Source: Thalassia testudinum
Taxonomy: Eukaryota; Streptophyta; Magnoliopsida; Alismatales; Hydrocharitaceae
Assembly: GCA_037157565.1 (NCBI GenBank)
Contig: JAZHRO010000002.1
Span: 77,178,001-77,242,000, forward strand
Length of the DNA: 64,000 nt
Reading direction: 5' to 3'
Translations under genes and position numbers: made by a program
The notes under the pieces: model-generated
Databases searched by the model: none
What the model was told of the DNA's origin: nothing
What the model saw: the letters and a program-made list of their open reading frames with translations, nothing else
In this document: piece after piece, positions 46,741 through 57,424 of the stretch
Position numbering within the stretch: position 1 is the first letter of the stretch
Layout of the letters: every line of letters begins with the position of its first letter

Positions 46741-48290
46741 GGTAGCTTTCTTCCTTACATGGTTAGAAGTTGTTCATCAGGGAAGGTGTCGGTCAAGGGT
46801 AATGAGGGTCCGATGTGGTCTGGGTGAAGTCCGGACAGGTGATCGGCTACGACGTTCTTGGACCCAGCTTCGTCGTGTATTTCCAGGTTAAATTCCTACA
46901 AGAGCAGGATCCATCGGATGAGCCTGGGTTTAGCGTCCTTTTTGGCAAACAAATGCCGGATAGCCAAGTGGTTGGTGTAAATCATCACATGGGATCCCAG
47001 AAGGTATGATCGGAACTTTTCTAACCCAAAGACTATGGCGAGCAGTTCTTTTCTGTGGCGGTGTAATTTCATTGAGCCTCATCCAACGTTTTGCTCGCGT
47101 AGTAGATCACCACGGGTTTCTTCTCTCTTCTTTGTCCTAAGACTACGCCGATGGCAAAATCTGATGCATCGCACATTATCTCAAAGTTCTGGGACCAGTC
47201 TGGGTTTTGTAAACAGGTGCAGTGGAAACTGTTTCCCTAAGGGTGTTGTAAGCCTTGAGGCAATCAAGTGTCATGTGAAAAACGACGTCATTGGCTAGAA
47301 GGTCAATCAAGGGCTTAGAAAGTTTGGAAAAATCCTTAATGAACCTTTGTAGAAGCCAACATGTCCTAAGAAAGATCGAATTTACTTGACCGAGCTAGGG
47401 GGTGGAAGTTTGGAAATTAAATCAACCTTAGCTCAATCCACTTCGATGCCCCTATGCGAGATGATGTGACCGAGGACAATCCCTTCCTGAACCATGAAAT
47501 GGCGCTTTTCCCAACTTAAAACCAGGTTGACCTCGATGCATCGCTTTAGGATCTTCTCCCAGTTGTTAAGACAACGGTCGAATGAGTTCCTGAACACAGA
47601 GAAATCATCCATAAACACCTCCAGGTATTCACCCACCATCTCTGAAAAAATGGCTAGCATGCAACGCTGAAAGGTCGCGGGTGCATTGCATGATCTGAAT
47701 GGCATACGACGAAATGCGAACATGCCATACGGGCAAGTGAATGTGGTCTTCTCTTGATCCTCTGGTGCAATAGCAACTTGGTTGTATCCTAAATATGCAT
47801 CCAAGAAGCAAAAATATTTCTGCCCTACCAATCGCTCGAGAATCTGGTCAATGAATGGCAGAAGGAAATGTCTTTCTTGGTGGCCTCATTAAGCTTCCTA
47901 TAGTCGATGCACACCCGCCATGTGGTAGCAGTGCAGGTGGGGATGGATTCGCCTTAGTCATTAGTGACCACGGTGAGCTCGGCTTTCTTGGGTACCACTT
48001 GAGTGGGCTCACCTAGGGGCCATCGAAAATTGGGTAAATGATGTCTGCATCAAGCCACTTGATTATTTCTTTTTTCACGACATCTCACATATTCGAGTTC
48101 AATCACCTCTGCATCTGGAGAGAAGGTCGAGCCTCATTTTCCAAATAGATCTTGTGAGTGCAATAAGTAGGACTAATTCCCCTTAAGTCAGAAATTGTCC
48201 ACCCAAAGGTTGCCTGATGTTTAGAGAGGGTTGCAGTCAACCTAAGTTCTTGATCCCTAGTTAAATGGGCATTGATAATCATAGGGAAGG
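46741..48290 (-). pseudogene. reverse transcriptase and RNase H of element E
   Basis: RT: an upstream part near 48160-48200 with SPTYCTHKIYLE; then TQVVPKKAELTVV, WRVCIDYRKLNEATKKD, FCFLDAYLGYNQVAIAPEDQ, GMFAFRRMPFRSCNAPATFQ, LEVFMDDFSVFRNSFD (FMDD box), VQEGIVLGHIISHRGIEVD. RNase H in broken frames: a CDASDF-like region near 47150, [20 protein letters not shown] near 46960 and [11 protein letters not shown] near 46850. The usual DH of the RNase H block reads NH here. Frameshifts occur near 47420, 47260 and 47880. Confidence 0.9.
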
Positions 48291-48291
48291 T

Positions 48292-49713
48292 CTAGTTAGG
48301 TCCTAGGAAGACACACTTGAGATTATTGGGCAAAGGCTTTAGTTCGGGTGTAGGTGGGACAACATTTGATGGGTAAGGGAAAGGTAGGAATTGATCAACA
48401 TCAATCTCCTCTAATGGAGGTTGCTGAAGGTAATCAGCTCTACATAGGTCAACCTCCACAGGCTGGGGTGGGTCAGGGTAGTCATCAACTGGTTGAGTTA
48501 GATGGTCGGCTGAAGAGTTAAGAGTAAGGCATTCTTCAACCAGAGGTTCCACGGGATCGTGCTCCTCAACCCAGCCACAGTCAAAAGACTTAGCCGCCCT
48601 GAAGATATCAAATTGCATCTTCTTGTCTCCAAAGGCAATTTCCATGCATCCCGTGTCGCAATCAATGTTCGCCTTAGCTGTAGCTAAGAAGGGTCTGCCC
48701 AGGATAATGGGTGTGTTTTGTAGCTGTTCGGGGACATTCATGTTGAGGACAAAAAAGTCAACCAGGAAGTAGAAGTCCTTGACCCGAATAATTACGTCTT
48801 CAATTATCCCCTTCGAGGTTTTCACAGATCTATCAGCTAGTTGGATAGTCATAGGTGTGGGTTTCAATTCCCCAAATCCAAACTGGTGATAAAGGGTAGT
48901 TGGGATGAGGTTGATTGAAGCACCTAAGTCTAAGAGCACTCTATCAACTATCATGTCCCTGATATTACAAGAAATAAAGGGTGCTCCTGGGTCAGTTCTT
49001 TTGGGTGGCAGGTTGCTCAATATCACAAAACTAGCTTGTTCTGAGAGCACAACCTTCCTAGGTGCTTGGGTTCTCGGCTTATGCTTCGGTGTATAGACAT
49101 CCTTCAAGAACTTAGCGTAAGCCGGGATATGCTTGATTGCTTCGAGGAGTGGAATATTAATCTGGACTTGTTTGAAAATCTCCAACCGCTCCTCATTCTC
49201 AACTACAGCTTTCTTATTCTTTCTTTTCTCCAAGGCCTCAAGGTATGGTGTTTGGGTTTGAATTGGGTCAGTCTCCAGGTCCTTGGGTTCCTCCCGCTCA
49301 TCCTCAGAATCGGGTATCTTAGGACGTGAGGTCACAGGAGGGGACAGCCATTTGGGGTCCTGGGTTTTAGTGCTGCTTCTCAAGGTAATCGCTTTGGTCG
49401 AGGCATTGGGACCATGGGTAGATCCTTGAGAAGAAGAGGAAGAAGAATCACCAAACCCAGGGGGTATTTCTGGGGCTTGCTGGAACATGTGGGTATACCC
49501 AGGATTGGGTTGGAACCCTTGAGAATTGGGGCCTCTGTTGATCACATTTCGCGGGTTCGGTTGTGGCTGAGAACGAAGGGATTCCTGTTGTTTACAATCC
49601 AACAGCTGGCTCAACTGTCCCTTCACTAATGACATTTCCTCCTGATGTTTTTGATTCATATCAGCCATCATTTTTATCAGCGTGTCCATTTGGTTTTGTG
49701 GGGGAGGGGCCAC
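48292..49713 (-). CDS. gag C-terminal part with aspartic protease, element E
   Basis: A 473-residue uninterrupted frame. Residues 1-35 form a Q/M/E-rich helix (TLIKMMADMNQKHQEEMSLV). A disordered, P/Q/N-rich stretch follows to about 110, then acidic linker (TSRPKIPDSEDEREEPKDLE), FKQVQINIPLLEAIKH, and the protease around 240-350: GAPFISCNIRDM, VDRVLLDLGASINLIPTTLY (active-site DLGA), TPIILGRPFLATAKA (flap/ILGRPFL). The tail (370-473) links to RT. In Athila elements Gag and Pol form one polyprotein, so the true start is upstream in gag, not this internal methionine. It cuts the polyprotein during particle maturation. Confidence 0.92.
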   Translation of the reverse strand: MAPPPQNQMDTLIKMMADMNQKHQEEMSLVKGQLSQLLDCKQQESLRSQPQPNPRNVINRGPNSQGFQPNPGYTHMFQQAPEIPPGFGDSSSSSSQGSTHGPNASTKAITLRSSTKTQDPKWLSPPVTSRPKIPDSEDEREEPKDLETDPIQTQTPYLEALEKRKNKKAVVENEERLEIFKQVQINIPLLEAIKHIPAYAKFLKDVYTPKHKPRTQAPRKVVLSEQASFVILSNLPPKRTDPGAPFISCNIRDMIVDRVLLDLGASINLIPTTLYHQFGFGELKPTPMTIQLADRSVKTSKGIIEDVIIRVKDFYFLVDFFVLNMNVPEQLQNTPIILGRPFLATAKANIDCDTGCMEIAFGDKKMQFDIFRAAKSFDCGWVEEHDPVEPLVEECLTLNSSADHLTQPVDDYPDPPQPVEVDLCRADYLQQPPLEEIDVDQFLPFPYPSNVVPPTPELKPLPNNLKCVFLGPN

Positions 49714-49940
49714 CCTATTCTGATTATAGGGTGATCTAACCGATGGACCTTGCTGATAGGAGGGGGGTTTGGCCTTGGTTGGTTATGGAATTGGTTTGGT
49801 TTTTGGTTCGTTCAGGTGAAATTCAAGTGATTACGCCATCCGTCGTTGTAGGTGTTGGAGAAGGGGTCAGGTTTGGAGTAACCTTGGATGGCCTGAACAT
49901 CATCAAAGATAGAAGGTGCCGAGGGGGGGAAGAGAGTAAT
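49714..49940 (-). pseudogene. gag middle part of element E, left of B
   Basis: In the minus-strand frame the parts FDDVQAIQGYSKPDPFSNTY and NDGWRNHLNF are clear, the conserved post-zinc region of Athila Gag. Then a stop and frame changes precede the protease-bearing frame. Element B sits immediately to the right. Confidence 0.8.
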
Positions 49941-50400
49941 TGATTGCGCAGCAATCATAGGTCTTAATTGACCTAGATTAAGCTAGGACTTAGCATAAGT
50001 TAGGGTTATTCATGCATATATATGCATTATCTGCATCTTTACTGCCCTTCTTTAGCTATGCATGAAATAATGTTATAATGTGCTGATTAAGTGCATTATG
50101 TTGATTGCAGGCAATAAGTAGATCTGGAGCTGGATCTGGAGCAGGATTTGAAGCTAGATCTGAAATAACGGGAGTTGTAGCAGAGCTGGAGCAAAAGGAT
50201 TAGTTTAGATATAGGAACAATAATGTAAGAGAGTTAAAGGTTTGTTATTCCATTAAGTAAGAATAAAGCAGTAAAATGTGAAGAGCTTAGGTCCATCCTA
50301 GCCCTAGGATAGCCTAGATACTTCCCCAAGCCTTAGCCACCCTTAGATTAGGTCACAACACCCTAGGAAGCCCTAAAACCCTAGTTCCAGCCCTTATCTA

Positions 50401-50634
50401 CATGTCCAGATAAGTTATAGGACGTCTAGGACACTTAGCCATCTACTGCACACCTCAAAACCACTTCTGCAGTGTTATTGGACGTCTAGACACTTTGTCA
50501 GATGTCCAATTTCTGCATAGTACCCAAAACAGAACCCTAATTTCCCCCTGACTCAAATTGGGCGTCCAGAACTGAAGTCTGGACTTCTGATTTTTGAGTA
50601 TAAGTCATCTAATCCTATTATTGGACGTCTGATG
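50401..50634. repeat. GACGTC-type motif array in B 5' LTR
   Basis: About nine variants (GGACGTCTAG, GGACGTCTAGAC, CAGATGTCCAAT, GGGCGTCCAGA, GGACGTCTGAT). The 3' LTR has the same array at 57893-58117, with more intact GGACGTCCAG forms. Confidence 0.75.
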
Positions 50635-50777
50635 CTAGTCTCCAGTCCCTGTTTTGAGATTCAAGTCTTGATCTTGGATCTCTAGCTCCCTAGACCTAAT
50701 CCCAACCCCATAGGAACCTAAATTAAGGTGTCTTAACCCTAGTACATCACCTCTAGACCTACCCAAGGACCTAATTA

Positions 50778-50960
50778 GGTCCTCACCAAACCCAATTGAC
50801 TTAGATCAAGTCAATTACCTTCACCTAAGTCAATTGGACTCATTGAGTCCAATTGAGATTAGATCTCAACCCACACAAGTTTAATTGGGCTTGGTGAGTC
50901 CAATTGACCTAAACCCAACCTAATTGAGTTATTCTACTCTCAATTAGGTTCACACTCATT
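50778..50960. repeat. CAATTG/AATTGGACTCA hairpin array in B LTR
   Basis: CAATTG occurs repeatedly with inverted flanks. The best case is CAATTGGACTCA (50831-50842) against TGAGTCCAATTG (50844-50855), a 12-bp stem with a one-base centre. The 3' LTR repeats the array near 58280-58465. Confidence 0.8.
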
Positions 50961-51169
50961 CAATTAAACTTAGGTTAAGTTTAATTGCATTTTCCCCTTA
51001 GCAATTAGGGTTTGTAACCCTAATTCAAGACCTACACCTACCCAATCCCCTTAGGACCTAACCTAAGCCACCAAGCCACATAGAGCACGACCACACACAC
51101 ACACACACACACCCATTCATGCACACACACTTCTCTAGAATTCTCTAGAGAGATCTTGAGATGGCGCCA

Positions 51170-51201
51170 CCTCTTGGTTGCCAAATTTAGCAACCAAGAG
51201 G
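51170..51201 (+). promoter_or_regulatory. 12-bp-stem hairpin upstream of B TATA box
   Basis: CCTCTTGGTTGC and GCAACCAAGAGG flank an 8-base loop. Close by are inverted TCTCTAGAGA units (51133-51152, 51283-51308). It is kept unchanged in the 3' LTR at 58654-58685. Role unknown. Confidence 0.6.
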
Positions 51202-51320
51202 AATTCAAATTGAGATCCACAATTCTTGGATCTCAAAGACTATCTCCACCGACATGTGGCCGGCCACTCTTGGACTCTCTCTAGAGAGTTCTACACCTCT
51301 CTAGAGAGAAGCCATTAGGT

Positions 51321-51330
51321 CTATAAAAAG
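51321..51330 (+). promoter_or_regulatory. TATA box of B 5' LTR
   Basis: CTATAAAAAG, kept in the 3' LTR at 58805-58814. Confidence 0.7.
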
Positions 51331-52123
51331 ACCCTTGGGTGGCCAAGCACCCCCATTCACTTCCTTGGCATTCATTCCACTTAGGCTAGCCACTTCCACT
51401 CCACGTCCACGAGTAGAGCACCACCATGGAGGCCACCATCTCCATGCCAGGAAGCTGGATCAGCTCCCCAATCTCTCTCCAAGGGCCAGCCTAAGCTCCA
51501 TTGGCCGCCCCTCCTTCTTCTCTCAGCCACTCAAAGGCCATCGAAGACCACCTTCGAATGCCCTTACTTCTGCTAGATTAGTAACTTAGCTCTTCGTATA
51601 TTTACTACTTTTATTTACTTCTTAGTAGTGTAGTCTTACTTCTCCCCCAATGATACATGCGAAATCCCCCCATCGATTTTTGTATGCGATCATTTTCTGG
51701 TAGCTAGGTTTAATTTTCAAGCATTTATGTACAAGCTTTCCTTTACGTTTTATGTTGCAAACAACTCTCCCGCCGAGTGAATGAAAAATGCTTTTATATA
51801 TATTTGTCTCTATATGTTTGAAATCACCATGAGCTTAATAATTGTCATTCTTTTTGTGTGATTCAAGTTTCCTGTTTCCAATTCCTAATATTCTTGCAAC
51901 TATGCATGTCATACCTAAGTACGTAATAATAACGAATTGGCATACAATTCTAAACAAAGTAGAGGAAGATCTATTTCAAAAGTAAAAGCAACGCCTCCCA
52001 GAGAAGAATGACCGGGACTCAAGTTTCGTTAATTTTACAAACTTAATTTTTGACAAACGTTTTTGAGTGACTATACTACGATTCCGATGACTTTCAAAAT
52101 GCGCGATAACGATTTCCGTCAAA

Positions 52124-52140
52124 TGGCACTGTTGCCAGAG
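52124..52140 (+). other. primer-binding site of B (decayed tRNA-Asp type)
   Basis: TGGCACTGTTGCCAGAG aligns with TGGCGCCGTTGCCGGGG with three G/C-to-A/T changes, two bases after the LTR. Confidence 0.8.
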
Positions 52141-53948
52141 AGGCAACGCCATTTTTCTTGATTTCGATCTTTTAATCTATCACTGACAAATCTACCTCTA
52201 CTTTGTTTTTGATATGCAGGACAACACAGAATGAAAACGGGATCCGTGCACACATCGAGCGCGGCAAAGAAAAATCAGGTGCACACCACCTATCTTAGAT
52301 TAGGTTTATTTTCTGAACCCTAGGATTAGATCTACTTCCTACAATTTCTTTTGTGAAAAAAAAAAGATTTTACTCATTTTCGTGAAAAAGAAAAAAAATC
52401 AAAAAGAAAAATTTTGAAAAAAAAAATCTAGATTAGATTTCCTTTCGAGCTTAGGTTAGTTTGAAAAAAAAAAGAAAAAAAAGATATTTTCTATGAATCG
52501 TTTGAAAATTTCTTTTTGAAAAAAATATTAAAAAAAAGTGCAAAAATTTTGAAAAAAAAAAAATCTTTTTGGTGGAAGGCTTGAATTTCAAATTCAAACC
52601 TCTTTAAAAGTTGTTCCACCATCTTCTTATTTCGGCCAGATTTCACATCTCACTTAAAAATTTGATTTCTAAAAAATTCGTTAGCGAAAAATTCTGAAAT
52701 TCATGCTAAACCTTCATTTTCAAACCATATTTAAAATACCACTGTTACTTTGAAAAAATTCCAAGTATAAAATTTTTAAAAATTTGAAAAGTGCACGGGG
52801 GTCAGACTGACCTAGATTCAAAATTTTTCAAATTTTAAAAAGCGATTCCAATCAATCTACGAATATGTTTTGACTAAAAATGGTGAGGTTTGAAAGATTA
52901 TTTCATTAGCTTTATTTTCCATATTTTTCCTGAATTTTTGAAGATCATTTGATATTGTTTCAAAGCGAGAAATCGACCAGGGGTCAAAATTCATGATCTG
53001 ACCCCCTGATATTCAAAATTCCCTAAAAATTCGGTTGAAATAGTAAAAATTCCAAAAAAATATTCTATGAAAAACTAATTGAAGAGGGAATCTACTCGCA
53101 AAATGTAAAATTAATTGGATTCCAATTATTATCAAAGAGTCAACATTACTTTTGTGGTCTGCTAAAATAGAGAAAAACCCTAGAAGTGCATGCCACTTAG
53201 GTTAAATCCTACGGGTTACAACTAGAGACCACACTTTGGGCTAACATAGACTTAATCAAGTCTAGTTAGCCGGTGAGCTTGGTCACCTTGTGAGCCACTT
53301 ACCACAAACCCCACTGAAGAAATCGAGTTAAAAATTAATTTTAAAACACGAAATCAACCCGAGTTCATTGTCATACTACTGGGTGATTTTAATCTCTCTT
53401 GCCGAACCTGGTGACTAAGTCTGTGGGGTACTATCAAAGACCGCGGCTCGGGGGTCAACGGAACCGGAAGCATAAGCCAAAGGAAGAACCTTTCCCTTAG
53501 TTCCCTCGTAACCAGACTCGCTTGGTTAGCTTAAGAGGTGGGAACCACTCTCAGTCGGTTGAATGACGAACTTATCTTCAGGAACTCAAATTTATAATGA
53601 AAAATCTGGTCACCAGATCTATAAGGACCATTTGATTGACAGAGCCTTAGCCTTGTCCTGCGTGGCTACACCAACCTAGGGGTTGGGCAGTGTATGCACA
53701 GAAGGAGGTCACTTAGACCTCATCTGATTGGACCTTGGGAGATGCTCCCAAGGAGGCAAGCCACTTCTTCTATCTGCTTAGCCGCAATGGCTAACCCTGG
53801 ATCTGAACCTAATCAGGATCTAGGAGAGCTGGACCCATGAGCTTATCTGAGAGCCCGGGTCACTGAATCAGCTCAACCTTCGGATCGAAACCCAAGGTCG
53901 CGAAGATGACTTTTCGCTTCGCCTGTTCCTTGTCCTCGGGTTACCGAA
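52141..53948 (+). other. 5' leader of element B
   Basis: About 1.8 kb. A-rich runs at 52350-52560 are followed by blocks shared with other leaders: TGCCACTTAGGTT (53189-53201; also in F at 63835-63847) and GGAACCGGAAG/AAGCCAAAGGAAGAACC (53459-53492; also in E, inverted, near 61005-61035). Non-coding. Confidence 0.8.
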
Positions 53949-55412
53949 ATGGTTAACCCATATCCTAACCCTGGATATTATGACCCATACCAGTCGGTCC
54001 CTCAAAGGACCACATCTTATAACTTAGGATATGGATTTCATACTCCTACTTCTCACCCATGGAATATGGGTATACCTAATTCACCCCCTGGAACCCTTGA
54101 AGAGCTACCGGTGCATATGCGGCTGCATTACAGAATACAATGAGCTATAGTGAGCGCTAAGGAAAAGGCCGCATCCTATCTACACGAAATCCAGGCTATC
54201 ATTGAGCAGAACCAAAGACAAAGCTGGATTCCACATCAACAAGCTGTGATGGAGCTTCTTCGGGAAACAGCAGAGATAACAAGGCTAATGAGACAAAATC
54301 AGGAAACTCAAGAACTACTACTTTTGAGATATCAAGTGGAAAATAGACTTGAAGACCTCAAGGAATCCGAAACGATTACGTCGGAAGGACACATAGAAGA
54401 TTCTCAGGAGCAGATACTGGAAGATCACTCAAGGGAAAAAGAATCTAGCGTGGATATGAGACAGGAGCAGGAAGTATGCCGGATGGGTTCATCTGAAATT
54501 GAGGAGGAAAGGACTGATATCTCCAGGACTGAGCCGCAATCAGATTATCCTGAATCCTGGGAGACACCTCTCGGGTTAGATAACCTAATCGAGACAAGGG
54601 AAGTAGATCCAATTGAGGATATGGATCTTGAGGCAAGCATTACATGCGACACTACTGATCAGCCTAAGCCACTTCCCATTGTAGGTGAACCTGTGCTGGA
54701 GCCAACATCTTTTGATCTGCACTCTTCTTTCACCTACATCCCTAATTTGGATGCTAGAGATTTTGAGATGACACTTTCTATCCCAGAGCATGACATCCGA
54801 AAGCTAGAAGTAGCTATGGATGCTTTGACCGAAGAAATAAATATGCTACTTGAGGCAGGAATTGTTGAGGAACCCAATGCATATGAGGGTGAAGCTTTGA
54901 GCAGAATGAGCTGGGGACGCACCTATCATCCTAGTCAATGGCCCGACCTAGAGCCTGAAGAGTCAGCCTCCGATGAATCAGAGATGAGTACTGATGAGGA
55001 TGAAGTAATTTCTGACAAGGATTTCAATGACCTCCCCACAGATCTTCTACTTTCACTGATACCCCCATATGACCCAGAGCTTGGAGAGGGCATGATCTTT
55101 GATGTCAATTATCATTATGAGGATCCCTATGACTCAGATTCTGGTTCTGGGATACATTTTGATCTACTCCCTCAGCAACTTCCTGCTAAATTGTGGGACA
55201 TGATAAATCAGCTGAATCAACATCATGATCCCCCCTCTGATTATCCTCTATTTTCCACCACCACTCCACACTTTCTTATAGCTAGACTTTTTAGAGTGTG
55301 GGTGCACAATCAGCTGGTTCGCATCTCCGGACCACTGATTCTGGGAGCATATGAGCATATCTTTCTCTTAATCTTAGCCGGCTCCTATGATAGAAATGAC
55401 ACGTGTGATTGA
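53949..55412 (+). CDS. acidic gag-like open frame of element B
   Basis: ATG at 53949 opens a 64-codon part ending in a TGA at 54141-54143. The same frame then runs open for 420 codons to 55412, so the gene is about 487 codons with one stop. The first part is Y/P/N-rich (MVNPYPNPGYYDPYQSVPQR). Then comes a Q/E/L-rich helix (ELLRETAEITRLMRQNQETQ), likely coiled coil, then a long E/D/S-rich acidic part and a final hydrophobic segment (HIFLLILAG). Element A's frame has the same order. No RT, protease or integrase motif and no zinc knuckle. Function unknown; gag-derived origin is an inference. Confidence 0.75.
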
Positions 55413-57408
55413 GTGCTCACCCAGCTGGAGGAGTTAAACTCAGCACGTATAAATACCATTCACTCCACATTCCACCATCATTTATACATACCATTTTATA
55501 CATAGCATATTTTGTTTTAGCATATGTCCCTTTTTGTATATTGCATGCTAACAGGTTGGTCGGTGCTGAATGTGTATTTTTAGGAGCAATTCCAGGTGAC
55601 TTCTGCCCACTCATCCTCTGTCAGATTTATTTTCTTTTATAGTCATGCATGAGGACATGCAAGAACTTAGGCAGGGGGGGTAGATACAGACAAACTGAAA
55701 AAAAATTTTATGCCAACACTTAGGAAAACTTTGGAGCTACATGTAAAATGTACTTTAGGACCCTAAATAAAAGAACAACCGACTCCACCTCCAATGCTCG
55801 CATTGGAGCTAGAATAGTTCGCAACAGCCACTTCCGACTCACCCGCTCACCTTTTGTTTTAAATTTAGGGTCAAGCTGATTGTAACCCGATACGAGAAAT
55901 TCACGAAGTACAAATTATGCAAGGTTACATGTCTATAGCATATATGCATATTGCATTCATGAATAAGATTATTTTATTAAGAGAATGCATTAAGGATTTT
56001 ATCCTTTAGTTGATTCCTATAATCTGGAATCCAATACAACTTTTCACACACACGTAGAATTTGCAGTGGATTCACGGTGAAGGCTGATATACGCCTTTAG
56101 TCTGTCGAGAAGAAGCAGTGCTTCTTTTCCTGAACCCCTGGACAGTGTTTTGGGAGTCAGGCTGATTTTCTTCCAAAAATCCACCAAACAGTGTGAGATA
56201 AGAGTAGAGTGTACTGGTGCTCTAAGATTAGTGCAAGGAATCTGGAATCCTAGATAATTAGGTGATGATGCTATGAGATTAGACATAGTTTTCGCTCTCG
56301 GTTCCTACGTATACATTTTGCGTGAATTTTGAGAGCCACCAAATGAGGCAAATACGCGAAGAGCGAGTTTTCATAAAACTAGGGCTAAGGTGGATGGTTA
56401 CAACCATTCTCTACGTAATCCTCAGCTGAAGGAACGTATTGACGTTAAGGTTAGAAATACACCGTCCTATCCGTCTCTCCCAGTGCTGTGAGTAGGCACT
56501 TCCACCAAATAAGCCACCCAATGTCTCTTGAGTACCACCAATCCCTAATAATGCCTCCTCAATAAAGTTCATGGATGTATGCTAGTTGTGTTATGCTGAA
56601 AAAAAAAATTAAAAAAAAAGAGAAAAAGAAAAAGAAAGAGAATGATGAAAAGAAAGAAAAACTGAAAAAAAAAATAGAAAAAGAAGAAAAAGCAAAGAAA
56701 GAATGAATATTTAGTGTTTATTTCATCGAGGCAATACCACCAAATAAAATTGAGATCCACCAAATATGACCTTAACCTATCTTTCTTGTGTTTCTGACTG
56801 CCCAAATACTGGCTGAGGAATTTTGACTTAGTGTTAGGGTTATGAGAACTCAATTAAAGTGTTAATGCCTAGTGAGACCACCAAATACAGATCATATGTG
56901 TGAATCTAGTAAGATAGTGAGCTCTAAAACAAGAGTAAGAGAGAATGAATACAAAGGAATCAAAAGGGAGCATAGTTTTTCTCATCTTTCTTTGAGTTGA
57001 GTTACTTAGTAATCCGGGAATCTAGATTCTGTAGTACTAGTCTCTATGTAGCACCAAGTGAGAATGAGCCACCAAATATATAATCCTTTCTCTCAGAGAT
57101 TCTCTACCTAAGCCTAAAGCCGGGGAGGAATTCATAGAATATCTTGAATACCCCAAGGGAAGAAGTCTGCCTATCCCGCCAGAATTTTTACTAGGGGTCA
57201 AGTACAGGCTTTAGAGGTGAATCAGTTTTTCACTCGAATCTGTTGCAAAAGCTACATAGCTGCACTTTCACGATTGTCTAGATTTCTAGAGCATAGGATG
57301 AAAACAAAAAGGAGAAAAATCTCTACGCATACACTTGATAAAATAATCAGTCCCTTCGGACCCTTGTTGTAAATAATTTAGTCTTGCATTTGCTAGGGAC
57401 TAGCAAGA
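55413..57408 (+). other. 3' non-coding domain of element B
   Basis: An inner polypurine-like block CTTAGGCAGGGGGGG stands at 55666-55680. Beyond it about 1.7 kb matches the 3' domain of A (56230-56530 with 30095-30395), with A-rich runs at 56598-56700 and about seven CCACCAAATA-like units (for example 56336-56345, 56503-56512, 56757-56766, 57070-57079). The antisense frames here are not genes. Confidence 0.75.
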
Positions 57409-57424
57409 TTTAGGCATGAGGGTA
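57409..57424 (+). other. polypurine tract of element B
   Basis: TTTAGGCATGAGGGTA abuts the 3' LTR. Confidence 0.75.

Larger units (their letters stand above)
49941..52121 (+). repeat. 5' LTR of element B
   Basis: 2,181 bp, tip TGATTGCGCAGCAATCA (perfect 7-bp stem). It contains a GACGTC array, a CAATTG hairpin array, a CA run (51093-51111), a 12-bp hairpin and a TATA box. The 84-residue frame at 51335-51589 recurs in the 3' LTR and is not a gene. A run of A/T follows in the leader. Confidence 0.92.

Noticed and set aside
51335..51589. 84-residue open frame, repeated at 58820-59074
   Set aside because: Part of B's LTR just after the TATA box; conservation is due to LTR duplication.
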